This document shows, piece after piece, positions 43,301-52,177 of a stretch of DNA of 64,000 nt. Numbering within the stretch: position 1 is the stretch's first letter; each line of letters starts with the position of its first letter. The notes under the pieces are model-generated. The model saw only the letters and a list, made by a program, of their open reading frames with translations. It made no database searches and had not been told where the DNA came from. Origin of the DNA: an uncultured Lachnospiraceae bacterium (lineage in GTDB: Bacteria; Bacillota; Clostridia; Lachnospirales; Lachnospiraceae); NCBI GenBank assembly GCA_944377405.1, contig CALWES010000001.1, positions 124,001 through 188,000 of the forward strand, read 5' to 3'. Position numbers and translations under genes: made by a program.

Positions 43301-43912
43301 ACGGAAGGCCTGGATGGCGTCCATATCAGCCATGTCCTTCAGATCCTCATAGTCCCATGCCTCGATCTTCTGGATCTCGTGGGAGGTTCTGAAGCCGTCG
43401 AAGAAATTGATGAAGGGAACCTTACCCTTGATGGCTGCAAGGTGAGCGACGGGAGTCAGGTCCATAACTTCCTGTACGGAGGACTCACAGAGCATTGCGC
43501 ATCCGGTCTGACGGCATGCATATACGTCTGAATGGTCACCGAAGATGGAAAGTGCGTGGGAAGCAACGGCACGGGCAGATACGTTGAATACGCCCGGAAG
43601 CTGCTCGCCGGCGATTTTGTAGAGGTTCGGGATCATAAGAAGAAGGCCCTGGGATGCCGTGTAGGTAGTGGTCAGGGCTCCTGCTGCCAGAGATCCATGA
43701 ACAGCACCTGCAGCACCTGCCTCAGACTGCATCTCGGTTACCTGAACGGTGTGACCGAAAATATTGGTCTTTCCGTCAGTTGCCCACTCGTCGGTGTGCT
43801 CAGCCATAACGGATGACGGCGTGATCGGGTAAATCGCAGCTACTTCGGTATACGCATAGGATGCGTAGGAAGCGGCCTGATTACCATCCATGGTTTTCAT
43901 TTTTCTTGCCAT
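40373..43912 (-). CDS. nifJ: Pyruvate:ferredoxin (flavodoxin) oxidoreductase
   Basis: Oxidises pyruvate to acetyl-CoA, CO2 and reduced ferredoxin, a hallmark of fermentative anaerobes. About 1179 residues in one chain. N-terminal pyruvate domain (YTEVAAIYPITPSS), two ferredoxin-type clusters at CIQCNFCSYVCP (near 693) and CTGCGACANVCP (near 747), and the TPP and proximal cluster domain with GACAGCGETPYAKL near 815 and GDGWAYDIGFGGLDHV near 960. The start at 43912 follows AGGAGGG; an ATG 25 codons upstream lacks a site. It has its own promoter and terminator. Confidence 0.98.
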   Translation of the reverse strand: MARKMKTMDGNQAASYASYAYTEVAAIYPITPSSVMAEHTDEWATDGKTNIFGHTVQVTEMQSEAGAAGAVHGSLAAGALTTTYTASQGLLLMIPNLYKIAGEQLPGVFNVSARAVASHALSIFGDHSDVYACRQTGCAMLCESSVQEVMDLTPVAHLAAIKGKVPFINFFDGFRTSHEIQKIEAWDYEDLKDMADMDAIQAFRDHALNPNHPCQRGSAQNPDIFFQAREACNPYYDALPAIVEEYMNKVNEKIGTDYKLFNYYGAEDAEHIIIAMGSVNDTIEETIDYLRKTENAKVGVVKVRLYRPFCAEALLKAIPDSVKCITVLDRTKEPGSLGEPLYLDVVAALKETKFKDVPVLSGRYGLGSKDTAPNQIIAVYKNTEKKRFTVGIVDDVTHLSLDLGPAVVTTPEGTTNCKFWGIGADGTVGANKNSCKIIGDNTDMYAQAYFDYDSKKSGGVTMSHLRFGKNPIKSTYLIHRADFVACHKAEYIRKYNMVQELVDGGTFLLNCPWNAEELETHLPGQVKKYIADHNIKFYTIDGVKLGIETGMGPTRINTILQSAFFKLTGIIPEEKALELMKAAAQATYGRKGEDVVKKNWAAIDAGAKNVVEVKVPESWKNAADEGLDYPVASGARKDVVDFVNNIQTKVSAQEGNNLPVSAFVDYVDGSTPSGSAAYEKRGIAVNVPSWNPDNCIQCNFCSYVCPHAAIRPVAMTEDEAAKAPAGMQTKAMTGFADKKFAIVVSSLDCTGCGACANVCPGMKGNKALTMIPQEQAASQEAFDYAVTLPEKQDVIEKFKPNSVKGSQFKKPLLEFSGACAGCGETPYAKLITQLFGDRMYIANATGCSSIWGNSSPSTPYTVNERGQGPAWDNSLFEDNAEFGYGMLLAQNAIRDGLKAKIEKIAENASSETVKAAAKEWLETFNVGALNGAATDKLVSAIETEGCDECRSQILPMKDFLAKKSQWVFGGDGWAYDIGFGGLDHVIASHKDINIVVFDTEVYSNTGGQASKATQPGAVAQFAAGGKDVKKKDLASIAMSYGYVYVAQIAMGADMNQAVKAIAEAEAYPGPSLIIAYAPCINHGIRKGMGKAQEEEKLAVECGYWYNFRFNPLAENKFSLDSKAPDFTKHRDFLNGEVRYSSLALKNPERAQKLFNQNQDDAEQRRKYLEGLVNLYSAQN

Positions 43913-43988
43913 TGGAATATTCCCTCCTGTATATGATATAAAGTGAGTGTTAACAGATTGCCCTTTAATGGGTTTAATCTTTAACAAT

Positions 43989-44016
43989 ATTATAGCATAT
44001 CGCTTTTTTTATACAA
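43989..44016 (-). promoter_or_regulatory. Promoter of nifJ
   Basis: Minus strand TTGTAT (44016-44011), 16-bp spacer, TATAAT (43994-43989). Just downstream, TTGTTAAAGATTAAAC resembles half of a Rex operator. Confidence 0.6.
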
Positions 44017-44049
44017 GGATAATGGGAAAAGGTTTGCAAAAAAGTACAT

Positions 44050-44084
44050 GAAAAAAGATGCATACCCCTGGGGATATGCATCTT
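44050..44084 (-). terminator. Intrinsic terminator of the VanW-domain gene
   Basis: A perfect 10-bp stem AAGATGCATA / TATGCATCTT, topped by CCC/GGG, is followed by six T residues in all on the minus strand. It starts 17 bp after the stop codon. Confidence 0.85.
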
Positions 44085-44100
44085 GAAAAATATCCTGTTT

Positions 44101-46356
44101 TTACAGAGCCGGCGGTGCATCGGAAATGGGGCCGCTGCTTACGGGAGACTGAGGTGCCTCCGTGCCGCCAGGCGTTGGACCTGCAGTGGGTGCCTGGGGT
44201 GCTTCCGGTGCCGCAGTGGTCTGGGGAGCCGTAGGCGCCTGGGTCTGAGGCTCAGTCTGAGCAGGCTGAGAGGGAACGCCGGGGCCATAGGCCTCAGTGG
44301 TGCCTGTCGGTCCTGCCTGGGGATAAGCGGATGTTACGCCGGGGCCTCCTGAGATACCGGTCTCATGCTGAGGCATGGTATCCATGGGCAGGGTATCCGT
44401 AGGCAGATTCTCTGAAGAAGACTCCACTGGCGTTGTGGTCTCTGCCGGGCTGCTGGTCTCAGTTGCTGCAGGTGTATCCGTATAATACTCGATATGTCCT
44501 GAATAGTAGGTGTTATGATCAAGCTTGTCGCTGACCACCTCTCCATCCTTCTTTACCACAAGGTTGGTGGTCCACTGGGATCCCTTGGTTCCGGTGGTGG
44601 GCTTCTTGTCGCTGCCCGGCTCGATGAGCTTCCGTACCACATCGATGTCCTTCACCTTCTTGGAGGACAGAGAATAGCTGTAGCCATCCTTCAGAACGGG
44701 ACGTCCGTAAATGGAGATGGTGACCTTCTGGTTGGAATACTCCGCATAGATACCGATGGAATAGGAATCGGAATTGGAATACTCAGCATGGGAAGGTACA
44801 TTTGCAAAACGGTAATCCGGTCCGCCCCAGCTTACGGTGGCGTCCATACCTGGGGTCACGTAATTCGGTTCAAAGGTATGGGACTGACGCTTTGTGGTCT
44901 TGAGTCCTGATTTCAGTACCGCATTGTAAAGGGTGGTGGAAACCTGGCAGATACCTCCGCCCACCTCCTGAACGACCTCACCCTCGTTGTAGGCCGTGGC
45001 TGCGCCATAACCCTTGGCTTCCGTTCTCTCTCCTACCGTATTGTTGAAGGAGAATTCCTCCCCGGGCCTGAGGATGGTTCCGTTGATAGCCTGGCAGGCC
45101 AGCTGGATGTTCTTGTTTCTGACCTTGTTTGCGGTGGTATTGGTGGAAAAACTGCCGATGATCTTGTACTCGGAGGCTGCTGTTGCTTCCTCAGTGGAAA
45201 GCTCCGTTCCGGGTACCTGGATCCTTGCTTCAAAGTTTCCTTCGCTGATCGCAGACAGGATGCTTGCGGAAAGCTCATCCTTGTTGACCTCAAAGCCTGC
45301 CTCTGCCCCTTCCATGACGAATTTGTTGGTTTCCTTATTGAAGGAGCCGATGCTTCCGCCCTTCGGCATCTTGTACCACATGGTAGCTGCGTGCTCTGCC
45401 ACCTCTCCCACAGCGTCCTCAAGTCCATCCAGGGAAAGGGTGTATACCTTCCGGGATTCCTCTGCGGTTCCGGAGGTGGACTCTTCTTCTGCCTTTGCCT
45501 CCTCCTGGGAAGAAGGATCTGTCTCTGCAGCAGCTTCCTCTGACATCTGCTGGCGGTAAGCCTCGTTATCTGCCACGATCTGGGTCAGGAGCTCATTCAG
45601 CTTCTCATTTACCAGATCCGGTACGGCATATTCGTTCGTTACAGTGATCTCCTGCAGGGCAGGATCTGCAGTCTCCGCCTCATCCTTCGGCAGGCTGTCG
45701 GGGTTCTCTGCGTCTCCCAGGGTGGCTGCCTCCGTAGTTGCGTTTGCATCTACCGTAGGCTTTACCACTGCTCCCACGTCGGCCTTATCGTTGTAGACCA
45801 CCAGGTTCCAGCTATAGAGCTCCGCCACTTTTTCCCGGACCTCCTCCGGGGTCATGCCCTGGATATCCAGAAGGCCTGTGGCAGCAGCCCCGCTGCCGGA
45901 CTCCTCCGTAGAGTTCTCGGCGGAAGGAGCCGTAAGCTCTGCGGCTCCGGGAAGCACACTGAGATCCAGGACTGCAGGCTGAAGCAGTACATCCTGAGCA
46001 AAAGTTGCTTCTGTTTCGCTGCTCTCAGGGGTCTCCGCTCCCTGCTTTCCGGAAAACTTAAGGACCAGCACGATGCAGAGGATCACCAGAAGGGCGATGC
46101 CTCCCACTGCAAGATACAGGCCTGTATTGTTCTTCCCTTTGGAGTTCTTTCCGTTTCCTCCGGAGAACTGGGAAGGACGCTTATTGTCACTGCTCCCCTG
46201 GGAACTGCCTCCCGCCTTTCCGTTCCGGTAGGATGTGGGCACGGGAGTCCGGTCCTGGGAAGGTCTTCTGTCCTGGGGGTGCCGGGGACTCCGGACCCTG
46301 TGTCCTCCCTCGGCTCCTCTTCTTGCCCTCATATTTCTTTCATCGTTACGAGACAT
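44101..46356 (-). CDS. VanW-domain membrane-anchored cell-surface protein
   Basis: About 751 residues. A basic, Arg/Ser/Gly-rich cytoplasmic N-terminus of 78 residues is followed by one transmembrane helix at 79-101, then an extracellular region: an acidic linker, a YoaR-like putative peptidoglycan-binding region, and a VanW domain (FNNTVGERTEAKGY, VQEVGGGICQVSTTLYNA near residue 465, FEPNYVTPGMDATV). The last 110 residues are Pro/Thr/Glu/Gln-rich and probably disordered. VanW proteins occur in glycopeptide resistance clusters, but most are chromosomal wall proteins of unknown function, and no van genes are nearby. Start at 46356 with AAGAGGT. Confidence 0.85.
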   Translation of the reverse strand: MSRNDERNMRARRGAEGGHRVRSPRHPQDRRPSQDRTPVPTSYRNGKAGGSSQGSSDNKRPSQFSGGNGKNSKGKNNTGLYLAVGGIALLVILCIVLVLKFSGKQGAETPESSETEATFAQDVLLQPAVLDLSVLPGAAELTAPSAENSTEESGSGAAATGLLDIQGMTPEEVREKVAELYSWNLVVYNDKADVGAVVKPTVDANATTEAATLGDAENPDSLPKDEAETADPALQEITVTNEYAVPDLVNEKLNELLTQIVADNEAYRQQMSEEAAAETDPSSQEEAKAEEESTSGTAEESRKVYTLSLDGLEDAVGEVAEHAATMWYKMPKGGSIGSFNKETNKFVMEGAEAGFEVNKDELSASILSAISEGNFEARIQVPGTELSTEEATAASEYKIIGSFSTNTTANKVRNKNIQLACQAINGTILRPGEEFSFNNTVGERTEAKGYGAATAYNEGEVVQEVGGGICQVSTTLYNAVLKSGLKTTKRQSHTFEPNYVTPGMDATVSWGGPDYRFANVPSHAEYSNSDSYSIGIYAEYSNQKVTISIYGRPVLKDGYSYSLSSKKVKDIDVVRKLIEPGSDKKPTTGTKGSQWTTNLVVKKDGEVVSDKLDHNTYYSGHIEYYTDTPAATETSSPAETTTPVESSSENLPTDTLPMDTMPQHETGISGGPGVTSAYPQAGPTGTTEAYGPGVPSQPAQTEPQTQAPTAPQTTAAPEAPQAPTAGPTPGGTEAPQSPVSSGPISDAPPAL

Positions 46357-46444
46357 ATAAATACCTCTTAAAAATATCATGATCTTGAATCACAGGGAGA
46401 TCTTCTGCCGCTTCTTTTGGCATTCGGTCCCTTTTGAATATATA

Positions 46445-46473
46445 ATTATATCAGAGATACGGTCTTATCTCAA
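46445..46473 (-). promoter_or_regulatory. Promoter of the VanW-domain gene
   Basis: Minus strand TTGAGA (46473-46468), 17-bp spacer, TATAAT (46450-46445), in the 131-bp gap after the permease gene. Confidence 0.65.
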
Positions 46474-46487
46474 GCCGCAGCCCCTTC

Positions 46488-47651
46488 CTATTTTGCCATT
46501 TTTTCAGGGCTTTCCTCCGGGTTCTTTGTCGGTTTTTCCTGTTTTGCAAGTTCCACATGGACTTTTTCCCTAAGGAGGGAATAGAAAACGGAAAACAGGG
46601 GGATGAAGACGATCATTCCAACGATGCCGAAGGTGGAGCCGCCAAGGGTAACCGCCATAAGGACCCACACCGCAGGAAGATCCACACTGCCTCCCACCAC
46701 ATGGGGGTAGATCAGGTTCCCTTCGATCTGCTGCAATACGAAGAACAGGATCACGAAGATCAGGGCGTCCATGGGAGACTGGATCAGCATGAGGAAGGCA
46801 CCGATCAGAAGCCCGATAAAGGCGCCGAATACAGGGATCAGGGCCGTAAAGGCGATCAGAACGCCGATCAGGACAGCATAGGGAAGCCTGACCAGGCTCA
46901 GGACCGCAAAGAACATGAATCCAAGGATACAGGCTTCCAGGCACTGACCCGTTATGAACCCGGAGAACTTTTTCTCCGCAAGCACCGCAATGTAGCGAAG
47001 GCGCAGGAAGGCTCCCTCCGGAAGAAGGGCTTTGGCGGTACGCTCCGCCTGACTTTTCAGCTTTTCCTTACCCGCCAGAAGGTAGATGGCAAAGAACAGT
47101 CCGATACCAAAATTCGTTATGGCTCCCGCAATGCTGGTGACGGCGATCACGGAACCGGAAAGGATGTTCTCGATCCCCAGGGAAAGGTATTCCTGAGCCC
47201 TTTGGTAGATGCCGTTCCAGTCGATCTGGATGGCCTCTAAGGACTCCAGGATCTGGGGATTGTCCTGGAAATAGGTATAAAGGGCCTGCCCTGCCTTCTC
47301 AGCAAAGCCCGGAAGCTTTGCCTGAAGGGAGATCAGGGAGGCTGCCAGCTGAGGCGCCACGACTCCGATCACAAGCAGAAGGATCAGAAGCACGAAGAGC
47401 AGGGAAGCCCCGATGCTTATGCTCCGCCGAAGGCCCTTCTTCCTGATCCGTTCCAGATGCTTTTCGATGTTCCGCATCAGCACGTTCAGGACAAAGGCGA
47501 TCCCGGCACCAAGGATAAAGGGCCGGAGAAGGCCAAGGATATATAAAAAGAGGGTGCAGAGATGTCTCCAGTTCACCCCGAGAAGGATCACGATCACTGC
47601 AAAAACGATCAGTCCTTTGATCTTCTTGATTGTTTCGTCGTTCAGCTCCAC
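46488..47651 (-). CDS. AI-2E family transporter (PerM-like permease)
   Basis: About 387 residues with 7-8 hydrophobic segments. The family pattern is clear: an N-terminal pair of helices, a long central amphipathic region (about residues 95-190) and the C-terminal block GALIPVFGAFIG-like ALIPVFGAFIGLLIGAFL, followed by QQIEGNLIYPHVVGGSVDLP. Members include TqsA and antiporter-like proteins; the substrate is unknown. I choose the GTG start at 47651 because AAAGGAG precedes it by five bases; an ATG seven codons upstream lacks a site and lies in an inverted repeat. Its product is not linked to LuxS genes here. Confidence 0.85.
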   Translation of the reverse strand: MELNDETIKKIKGLIVFAVIVILLGVNWRHLCTLFLYILGLLRPFILGAGIAFVLNVLMRNIEKHLERIRKKGLRRSISIGASLLFVLLILLLVIGVVAPQLAASLISLQAKLPGFAEKAGQALYTYFQDNPQILESLEAIQIDWNGIYQRAQEYLSLGIENILSGSVIAVTSIAGAITNFGIGLFFAIYLLAGKEKLKSQAERTAKALLPEGAFLRLRYIAVLAEKKFSGFITGQCLEACILGFMFFAVLSLVRLPYAVLIGVLIAFTALIPVFGAFIGLLIGAFLMLIQSPMDALIFVILFFVLQQIEGNLIYPHVVGGSVDLPAVWVLMAVTLGGSTFGIVGMIVFIPLFSVFYSLLREKVHVELAKQEKPTKNPEESPEKMAK

Positions 47652-47670
47652 TTCTGCTCCTTTGCAGAAC

Positions 47671-47716
47671 ATGCCGTATGAAGCGAAAGTCTTTTCGGGC
47701 CCTGCTTATACGGCAT
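47671..47716 (-). repeat. Inverted repeat with nested hairpin upstream of the AI-2E-family gene
   Basis: Perfect outer arms ATGCCGTAT (47671-47679) and ATACGGCAT (47708-47716) enclose a second perfect 5-bp pair, CGAAA / TTTCG (47684-47688, 47693-47697). No T-run follows on the minus strand. It sits between the leuS stop and the next ribosome binding site. Confidence 0.65.
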
Positions 47717-47757
47717 GTTGCATGTTGATTGATTCAGTATGTTCAGGTTTGTATAGC

Positions 47758-50181
47758 TTATTTTACCACCAGATTCACGATCTTTCCGGGTACATAGATC
47801 TCTTTGATCACGGTTCCTGTGATCTTCTCTGCCACGGCTTCCTTTGCCTTTGCAAGAAGCTCTGCCTTCTCCATGTCTGCAGGCACCTCCAGGACCGTTC
47901 TGGTCTTTCCGTTTACCTGTACCGGAATACGGATCAGATCGTCCTTTGCATGGGACTCATCATAAACCGGCCATCCGGCGTGGAATACGGAGCCTTCTCC
48001 GCCCATGTCGTGCCATACTTCCTCGCCGATATGGGGTGCGAAGGGGCTTATGAGGATCGCAAAGGTCCGGAGGGTCTCCCGATCGATGCCTCCCTCTCTC
48101 TTGGCGATGTCCAGAAGGGCGTTGTTGTACTCCATGAATCCGGAGACAACGGTATTCAGGCTGAAGGTCTCAAAACGCTGCTCGATGTCCCTGATGAGCT
48201 TGTGGCGTACGGACAGCATCTCCTTTGTGGCGGGGATATCCTTTTCCTTGGAATCCATGCAGAGCTTGTAGAAACGGTTCAGGAAGCGGTAAACACCGTC
48301 GATTCCGCGATCGTCCCACTCTGCGTCCATCTCCGGCGGGCCCACAAAGAGCTCGTAGAGACGGAGGGCGTCACAGCCGTAATCCCGTACCAGATCGTCC
48401 GGGGAAACCACATTTCCCTTGGACTTGGACATCTTGATGCCGTTCTTACCGTTGATCATGCCCTGGTTGAAGAGCTTGATAAAGGGCTCGTCGAATCCAA
48501 CGACACCGATGTCATACAGGAACTTTGTATAGAATCTGGAATAAAGCAGGTGCAGGACTGCGTGTTCCACACCGCCGACATACATATCCACGGGAAGGAA
48601 TTTATCCGCCTTCTCCCTGCTTACCAGTTCCTTATCGTTTTTGTTGTCCACATATCTCAGGAAATACCAGGAAGATCCTGCCCACTGGGGCATGGTATTC
48701 GTCTCCCGCTTTGCAGGGCCGCCGCACTTGGGGCAGCTGCAGTTTACCCAGCTGTCAATGGCAGCCAGGGGAGACTCTCCCGTTCCGGTGGGTTCATAGT
48801 TCTCCACGTCCGGAAGACGCAGAGGCAGCTCCTCCACGGGAACAGCCACGTTTCCGCACTTCGGGCAGTGGATGATGGGGATGGGCTCACCCCAGTAACG
48901 CTGTCTGGAGAATACCCAGTCCCTCAGCTTGTAGTTGACGGTCTTCTTTCCGATCCCCATCTTCTCGATGATATGGGGAGCTTCCTTCTTCAGCTCGGCG
49001 GACTCCATTCCGTTCCAGTCTCCGGAATTGATCATCCGTCCCTTGGCCTCCGTATAGGCTGCCTCGGATACATCGATGTCCTCTCCGTCCGGTGAGATAA
49101 CGGGAATGATCTCCAGGCCAAACTTTTTGGCGAAGGCATAGTCCCTGTCATCATGGGCAGGCACGCACATGATGGCGCCGGTACCGTAGTCCACCAGAAC
49201 ATAGTCGGAAAGCCAGATGGGGATCTTCTTTCCGTTCATGGGATTGATGGCATAGGAGCCGGTGAACACGCCGGTCTTTTCCTTATCCTGCATACGGTCC
49301 ACGTTGGACTTCATGGATGCGTCATAGATATATTTGTCAACGGCCTCCCGGTTCTCTGCCGTTGCCAGCTTTGCAGCCAGGGGATGCTCCGGAGCAAGCA
49401 CCATGAAGGTGGCTCCGTAAAGGGTATCCGGTCTGGTGGTGTATACGGTGATGGAGGCATCCTGTCCCTCCACGCCGCCATCTACCTTGAAATCCACTTC
49501 GGCGCCGTAGGACTTTCCGATCCACTCCGTCTGCATCTTCTTTACTTTTTCCGGCCAGTCCAGCTTGTCCAGATCATTCAGCAGGCGATCTGCATATTTG
49601 GTGATACGGAGCATCCACTGGCGCAGGTTCTTTTTGGTGACGGGAGTGCCGCAGCGTTCGCAGCAGCCGTTGACCACCTCTTCGTTGGCCAGTCCTGTCT
49701 TACAGGAGGGGCACCAGTTGATGGGGAATTCCTTCTCATAAGCCAGTCCGGCTTCGAACATCTTTACGAAGATCCACTGGGTCCACTTATAGAAGTTGGG
49801 ATCCGTTGTGTTGACCTCCATATCCCAGTCGTAAAGGGCATTGATCTGGGACAGCTGCTTTTTGAAGTTCTCGATATTCTTTTCCGTGGAAACAGCCGGA
49901 TGAACATGGTTCTTAATGGCATAGTTTTCCGCAGGAAGGCCGAAGGCGTCCCAGCCCATGGGATGGATCACATATTTTCCCTTGATGAGCTGATAGCGGG
50001 ACCAGGCATCGGAGATCACATAGCCTCTCCAGTGTCCCACATGCAGTCCGGAACCCGAGGGATAGGGGAACATATCCAGACAGTAGTATTTTTCCTTCTT
50101 GCCGTCATCCTGATTGATGGGATGCTCTTTCCAGTATTCCTGCCATTTCTTCTCAATGGCCTGATAATTATATGTAGCCAT
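47758..50181 (-). CDS. leuS: Leucyl-tRNA synthetase
   Basis: Charges tRNA-Leu. 807 residues, bacterial type. The HIGH-like motif appears in PYPSGSGLHVGHWRGY near residue 40; a Zn-like CPSCKTGLANEEV follows. The CP1 editing domain has TTRPDTLYGATF near residue 230 and later a GTGAIMCVPAHDDRD. The KMSKS motif is in GIKMSKSKGNVVSP near residue 580, followed by the anticodon-binding domain. The ATG follows GGAGG. No T-box fits in the 95-bp upstream gap. Confidence 0.98.
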   Translation of the reverse strand: MATYNYQAIEKKWQEYWKEHPINQDDGKKEKYYCLDMFPYPSGSGLHVGHWRGYVISDAWSRYQLIKGKYVIHPMGWDAFGLPAENYAIKNHVHPAVSTEKNIENFKKQLSQINALYDWDMEVNTTDPNFYKWTQWIFVKMFEAGLAYEKEFPINWCPSCKTGLANEEVVNGCCERCGTPVTKKNLRQWMLRITKYADRLLNDLDKLDWPEKVKKMQTEWIGKSYGAEVDFKVDGGVEGQDASITVYTTRPDTLYGATFMVLAPEHPLAAKLATAENREAVDKYIYDASMKSNVDRMQDKEKTGVFTGSYAINPMNGKKIPIWLSDYVLVDYGTGAIMCVPAHDDRDYAFAKKFGLEIIPVISPDGEDIDVSEAAYTEAKGRMINSGDWNGMESAELKKEAPHIIEKMGIGKKTVNYKLRDWVFSRQRYWGEPIPIIHCPKCGNVAVPVEELPLRLPDVENYEPTGTGESPLAAIDSWVNCSCPKCGGPAKRETNTMPQWAGSSWYFLRYVDNKNDKELVSREKADKFLPVDMYVGGVEHAVLHLLYSRFYTKFLYDIGVVGFDEPFIKLFNQGMINGKNGIKMSKSKGNVVSPDDLVRDYGCDALRLYELFVGPPEMDAEWDDRGIDGVYRFLNRFYKLCMDSKEKDIPATKEMLSVRHKLIRDIEQRFETFSLNTVVSGFMEYNNALLDIAKREGGIDRETLRTFAILISPFAPHIGEEVWHDMGGEGSVFHAGWPVYDESHAKDDLIRIPVQVNGKTRTVLEVPADMEKAELLAKAKEAVAEKITGTVIKEIYVPGKIVNLVVK

Positions 50182-50276
50182 AAAGCTGCCTCCATGTACC
50201 TGAACTGCCGCTTTTTTATGTATTTTACGCGGCTTTGATAGTCAAAACTAAATTTTAAAGCAAGGTTTCCCCAATG

Positions 50277-52160
50277 TCAACATTTTTCCCCATGGAAGAA
50301 ATCATAAACATTCCGGGCGGAAGCCCCGTCCATCTCCGGCAGGGAGGCGATCTCCTCCACTGTGGCTGCCTTCAGCTCCTCAATGCCTTTGAAGTGCTTC
50401 ATAAGAGCCCTGCGGCGAACCGTGCCGATCCCCCGGATATCATCCAGTACGGAGTGGACCCCGGCTTTTCCTCTCAGGCTCTTATGGTATTCGATGGCAA
50501 ATCGGTGGGTCTCATCCTGAATACGGGTAATAAGGCGAAAGGCCTCGGAATGGGGATCGATGGGAAGCTCCTGCCCCCGGAAATAAAGGCCCCGGGTCCT
50601 GTGGCGGTCATCCTTTACCATGCCGCAGACGCAGATATCAATCTCCAGCTCGGAAAGCACCGACTCTGCGATCCCCACCTGTCCCTTTCCGCCGTCCATG
50701 AGGATCAGATCCGGAAAACGGGTAAAGGAGTTCTGCCTGGCTCCCTCCTCCCGGTCCCTGAGGCCATGGGCAAAGCGCCTTGTAAGTACCTCCTTCATGG
50801 AGGCATAATCGTTGGGGCCGGTGACGCTGCGGATCCGGAATTTCCGGTAGTCGCTGCGCTTCGGGCTGCCGTCCTGGTAGACCACCATGCTTCCTACGGA
50901 TTCAAAGCCGTTGGTATTGGAGATGTCGTAGGCCTCTATCCGATGAAGCTCCGGAAGTCCCAGCAGGTCCCGAAGCTCGCCGAAAGCGCCGATGGTCCGA
51001 AGCTCCTCCCGCTTCATGCGATCGCTTTCCTTCTCCAGCACCAGCTTTGCATTCTGCACCGCCATCTCCACCAGTTTTTCCTTCTGACCCTTTTTGGGAT
51101 ATCTCAGATATACCCTCTGGCCCCGGACTTTTGACAGCCATTCTTCGATGAGGTCTCCCCCTTCGATCTCCGTCTGCAGCCAGATCTCCTTGGGGATATA
51201 GGGAGTCCCTGTATAGAACTGCTTTACGAAGGACAGGACGATCTCCGGAAGGGCGTCCTTTTCATCCACCTCCAGGTGGAAGCTTTCCCGTCCGATGAGA
51301 CGGCCGTCCCGGATGAAGAATACCTGGGCCACCGCCTCCTGTTTTTCGGAATAGACCCCTATGATGTCCCTGTCGTCCGTATCCGTTGAGGTGACCTTCT
51401 GCCTTGTGGCGATCTCAGCGATGGCCTTCAGCAGATCCCTGTATTCGATGGCCTTTTCAAACTCCATGTTCTCCGAGGCCTCTTCCATCTGCCGGGTGAG
51501 ATATTTCTTCACCGGCTCATATTTGCCCTGCAAGAACTCCAGGGCCTTCTCCACCTGCATCCGGTAGTCAAACTGGGAGATGGCCCCCGCGCAGGGGGCA
51601 TCGCACTGTCCGATGTGATAATAAAGGCAGGGCCGCTCCTTTCCGATGTCCCTGGGCAGATTCCTGCTGCAGGTCCGGACCCGAAACAGCTTGTGAAGGA
51701 GGTCTATGGTCTCCTTCACCGCAAGTCCGCTGGTATAGGGGCCGAAATACCTTGCCTTGTCCTTTTTGACCCGACGGGTCATATAGATCCTGGGATAGGC
51801 TTCATCCACTGAGACCTTAATGTAGGGATAGGTCTTGTCATCCTTCAGCAGGGTGTTGTATTTGGGCCGGTATTCCTTAATCAGATTGTTTTCCAGCACC
51901 AGAGCCTCAAGCTCCGAATCCACCACGATGTATTCGAAGCGTCTGATGAGGGAGATCATCTTCAGGATCTTGGCAGTCTTCCCCCTGGGCGACTGAAAAT
52001 ACTGGCGGACCCGGTTTTTCAGGTTCACCGCCTTTCCCACATAGATCACCTCGTCCCTGGGACCGTGCATGAGGTAGACCCCCGGGGAGGCAGGGAGCTT
52101 CTTCAGCTCCTCCCGGATATCAAAGCCATTATCGGATGCTGCCTGTTTTTCTTCTGCCAT
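50277..52160 (-). CDS. uvrC: Excinuclease ABC subunit C
   Basis: Makes both incisions in nucleotide excision repair. 627 residues. N-terminal GIY-YIG nuclease [20 protein letters not shown] near residue 28, a UVR helical hairpin [17 protein letters not shown] near 215, an RNase H-like endonuclease region ([27 protein letters not shown]) and C-terminal helix-hairpin-helix motifs ([31 protein letters not shown]). It lies between the DUF4015 gene and leuS. Confidence 0.97.
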   Translation of the reverse strand: MAEEKQAASDNGFDIREELKKLPASPGVYLMHGPRDEVIYVGKAVNLKNRVRQYFQSPRGKTAKILKMISLIRRFEYIVVDSELEALVLENNLIKEYRPKYNTLLKDDKTYPYIKVSVDEAYPRIYMTRRVKKDKARYFGPYTSGLAVKETIDLLHKLFRVRTCSRNLPRDIGKERPCLYYHIGQCDAPCAGAISQFDYRMQVEKALEFLQGKYEPVKKYLTRQMEEASENMEFEKAIEYRDLLKAIAEIATRQKVTSTDTDDRDIIGVYSEKQEAVAQVFFIRDGRLIGRESFHLEVDEKDALPEIVLSFVKQFYTGTPYIPKEIWLQTEIEGGDLIEEWLSKVRGQRVYLRYPKKGQKEKLVEMAVQNAKLVLEKESDRMKREELRTIGAFGELRDLLGLPELHRIEAYDISNTNGFESVGSMVVYQDGSPKRSDYRKFRIRSVTGPNDYASMKEVLTRRFAHGLRDREEGARQNSFTRFPDLILMDGGKGQVGIAESVLSELEIDICVCGMVKDDRHRTRGLYFRGQELPIDPHSEAFRLITRIQDETHRFAIEYHKSLRGKAGVHSVLDDIRGIGTVRRRALMKHFKGIEELKAATVEEIASLPEMDGASARNVYDFFHGEKC

Positions 52161-52177
52161 ATCTTATGTTCCGTTCG

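Noticed and set aside
44101..46356. Vancomycin resistance cluster suggested by the VanW domain
   Set aside because: No vanA/B-type ligase, vanH, vanX or vanRS genes nearby; VanW domains are common in chromosomal wall proteins.
47413..49095. 560-codon plus-strand frame opposite leuS
   Set aside because: Antisense to the permease and leuS genes; low-quality composition and no homology seen.
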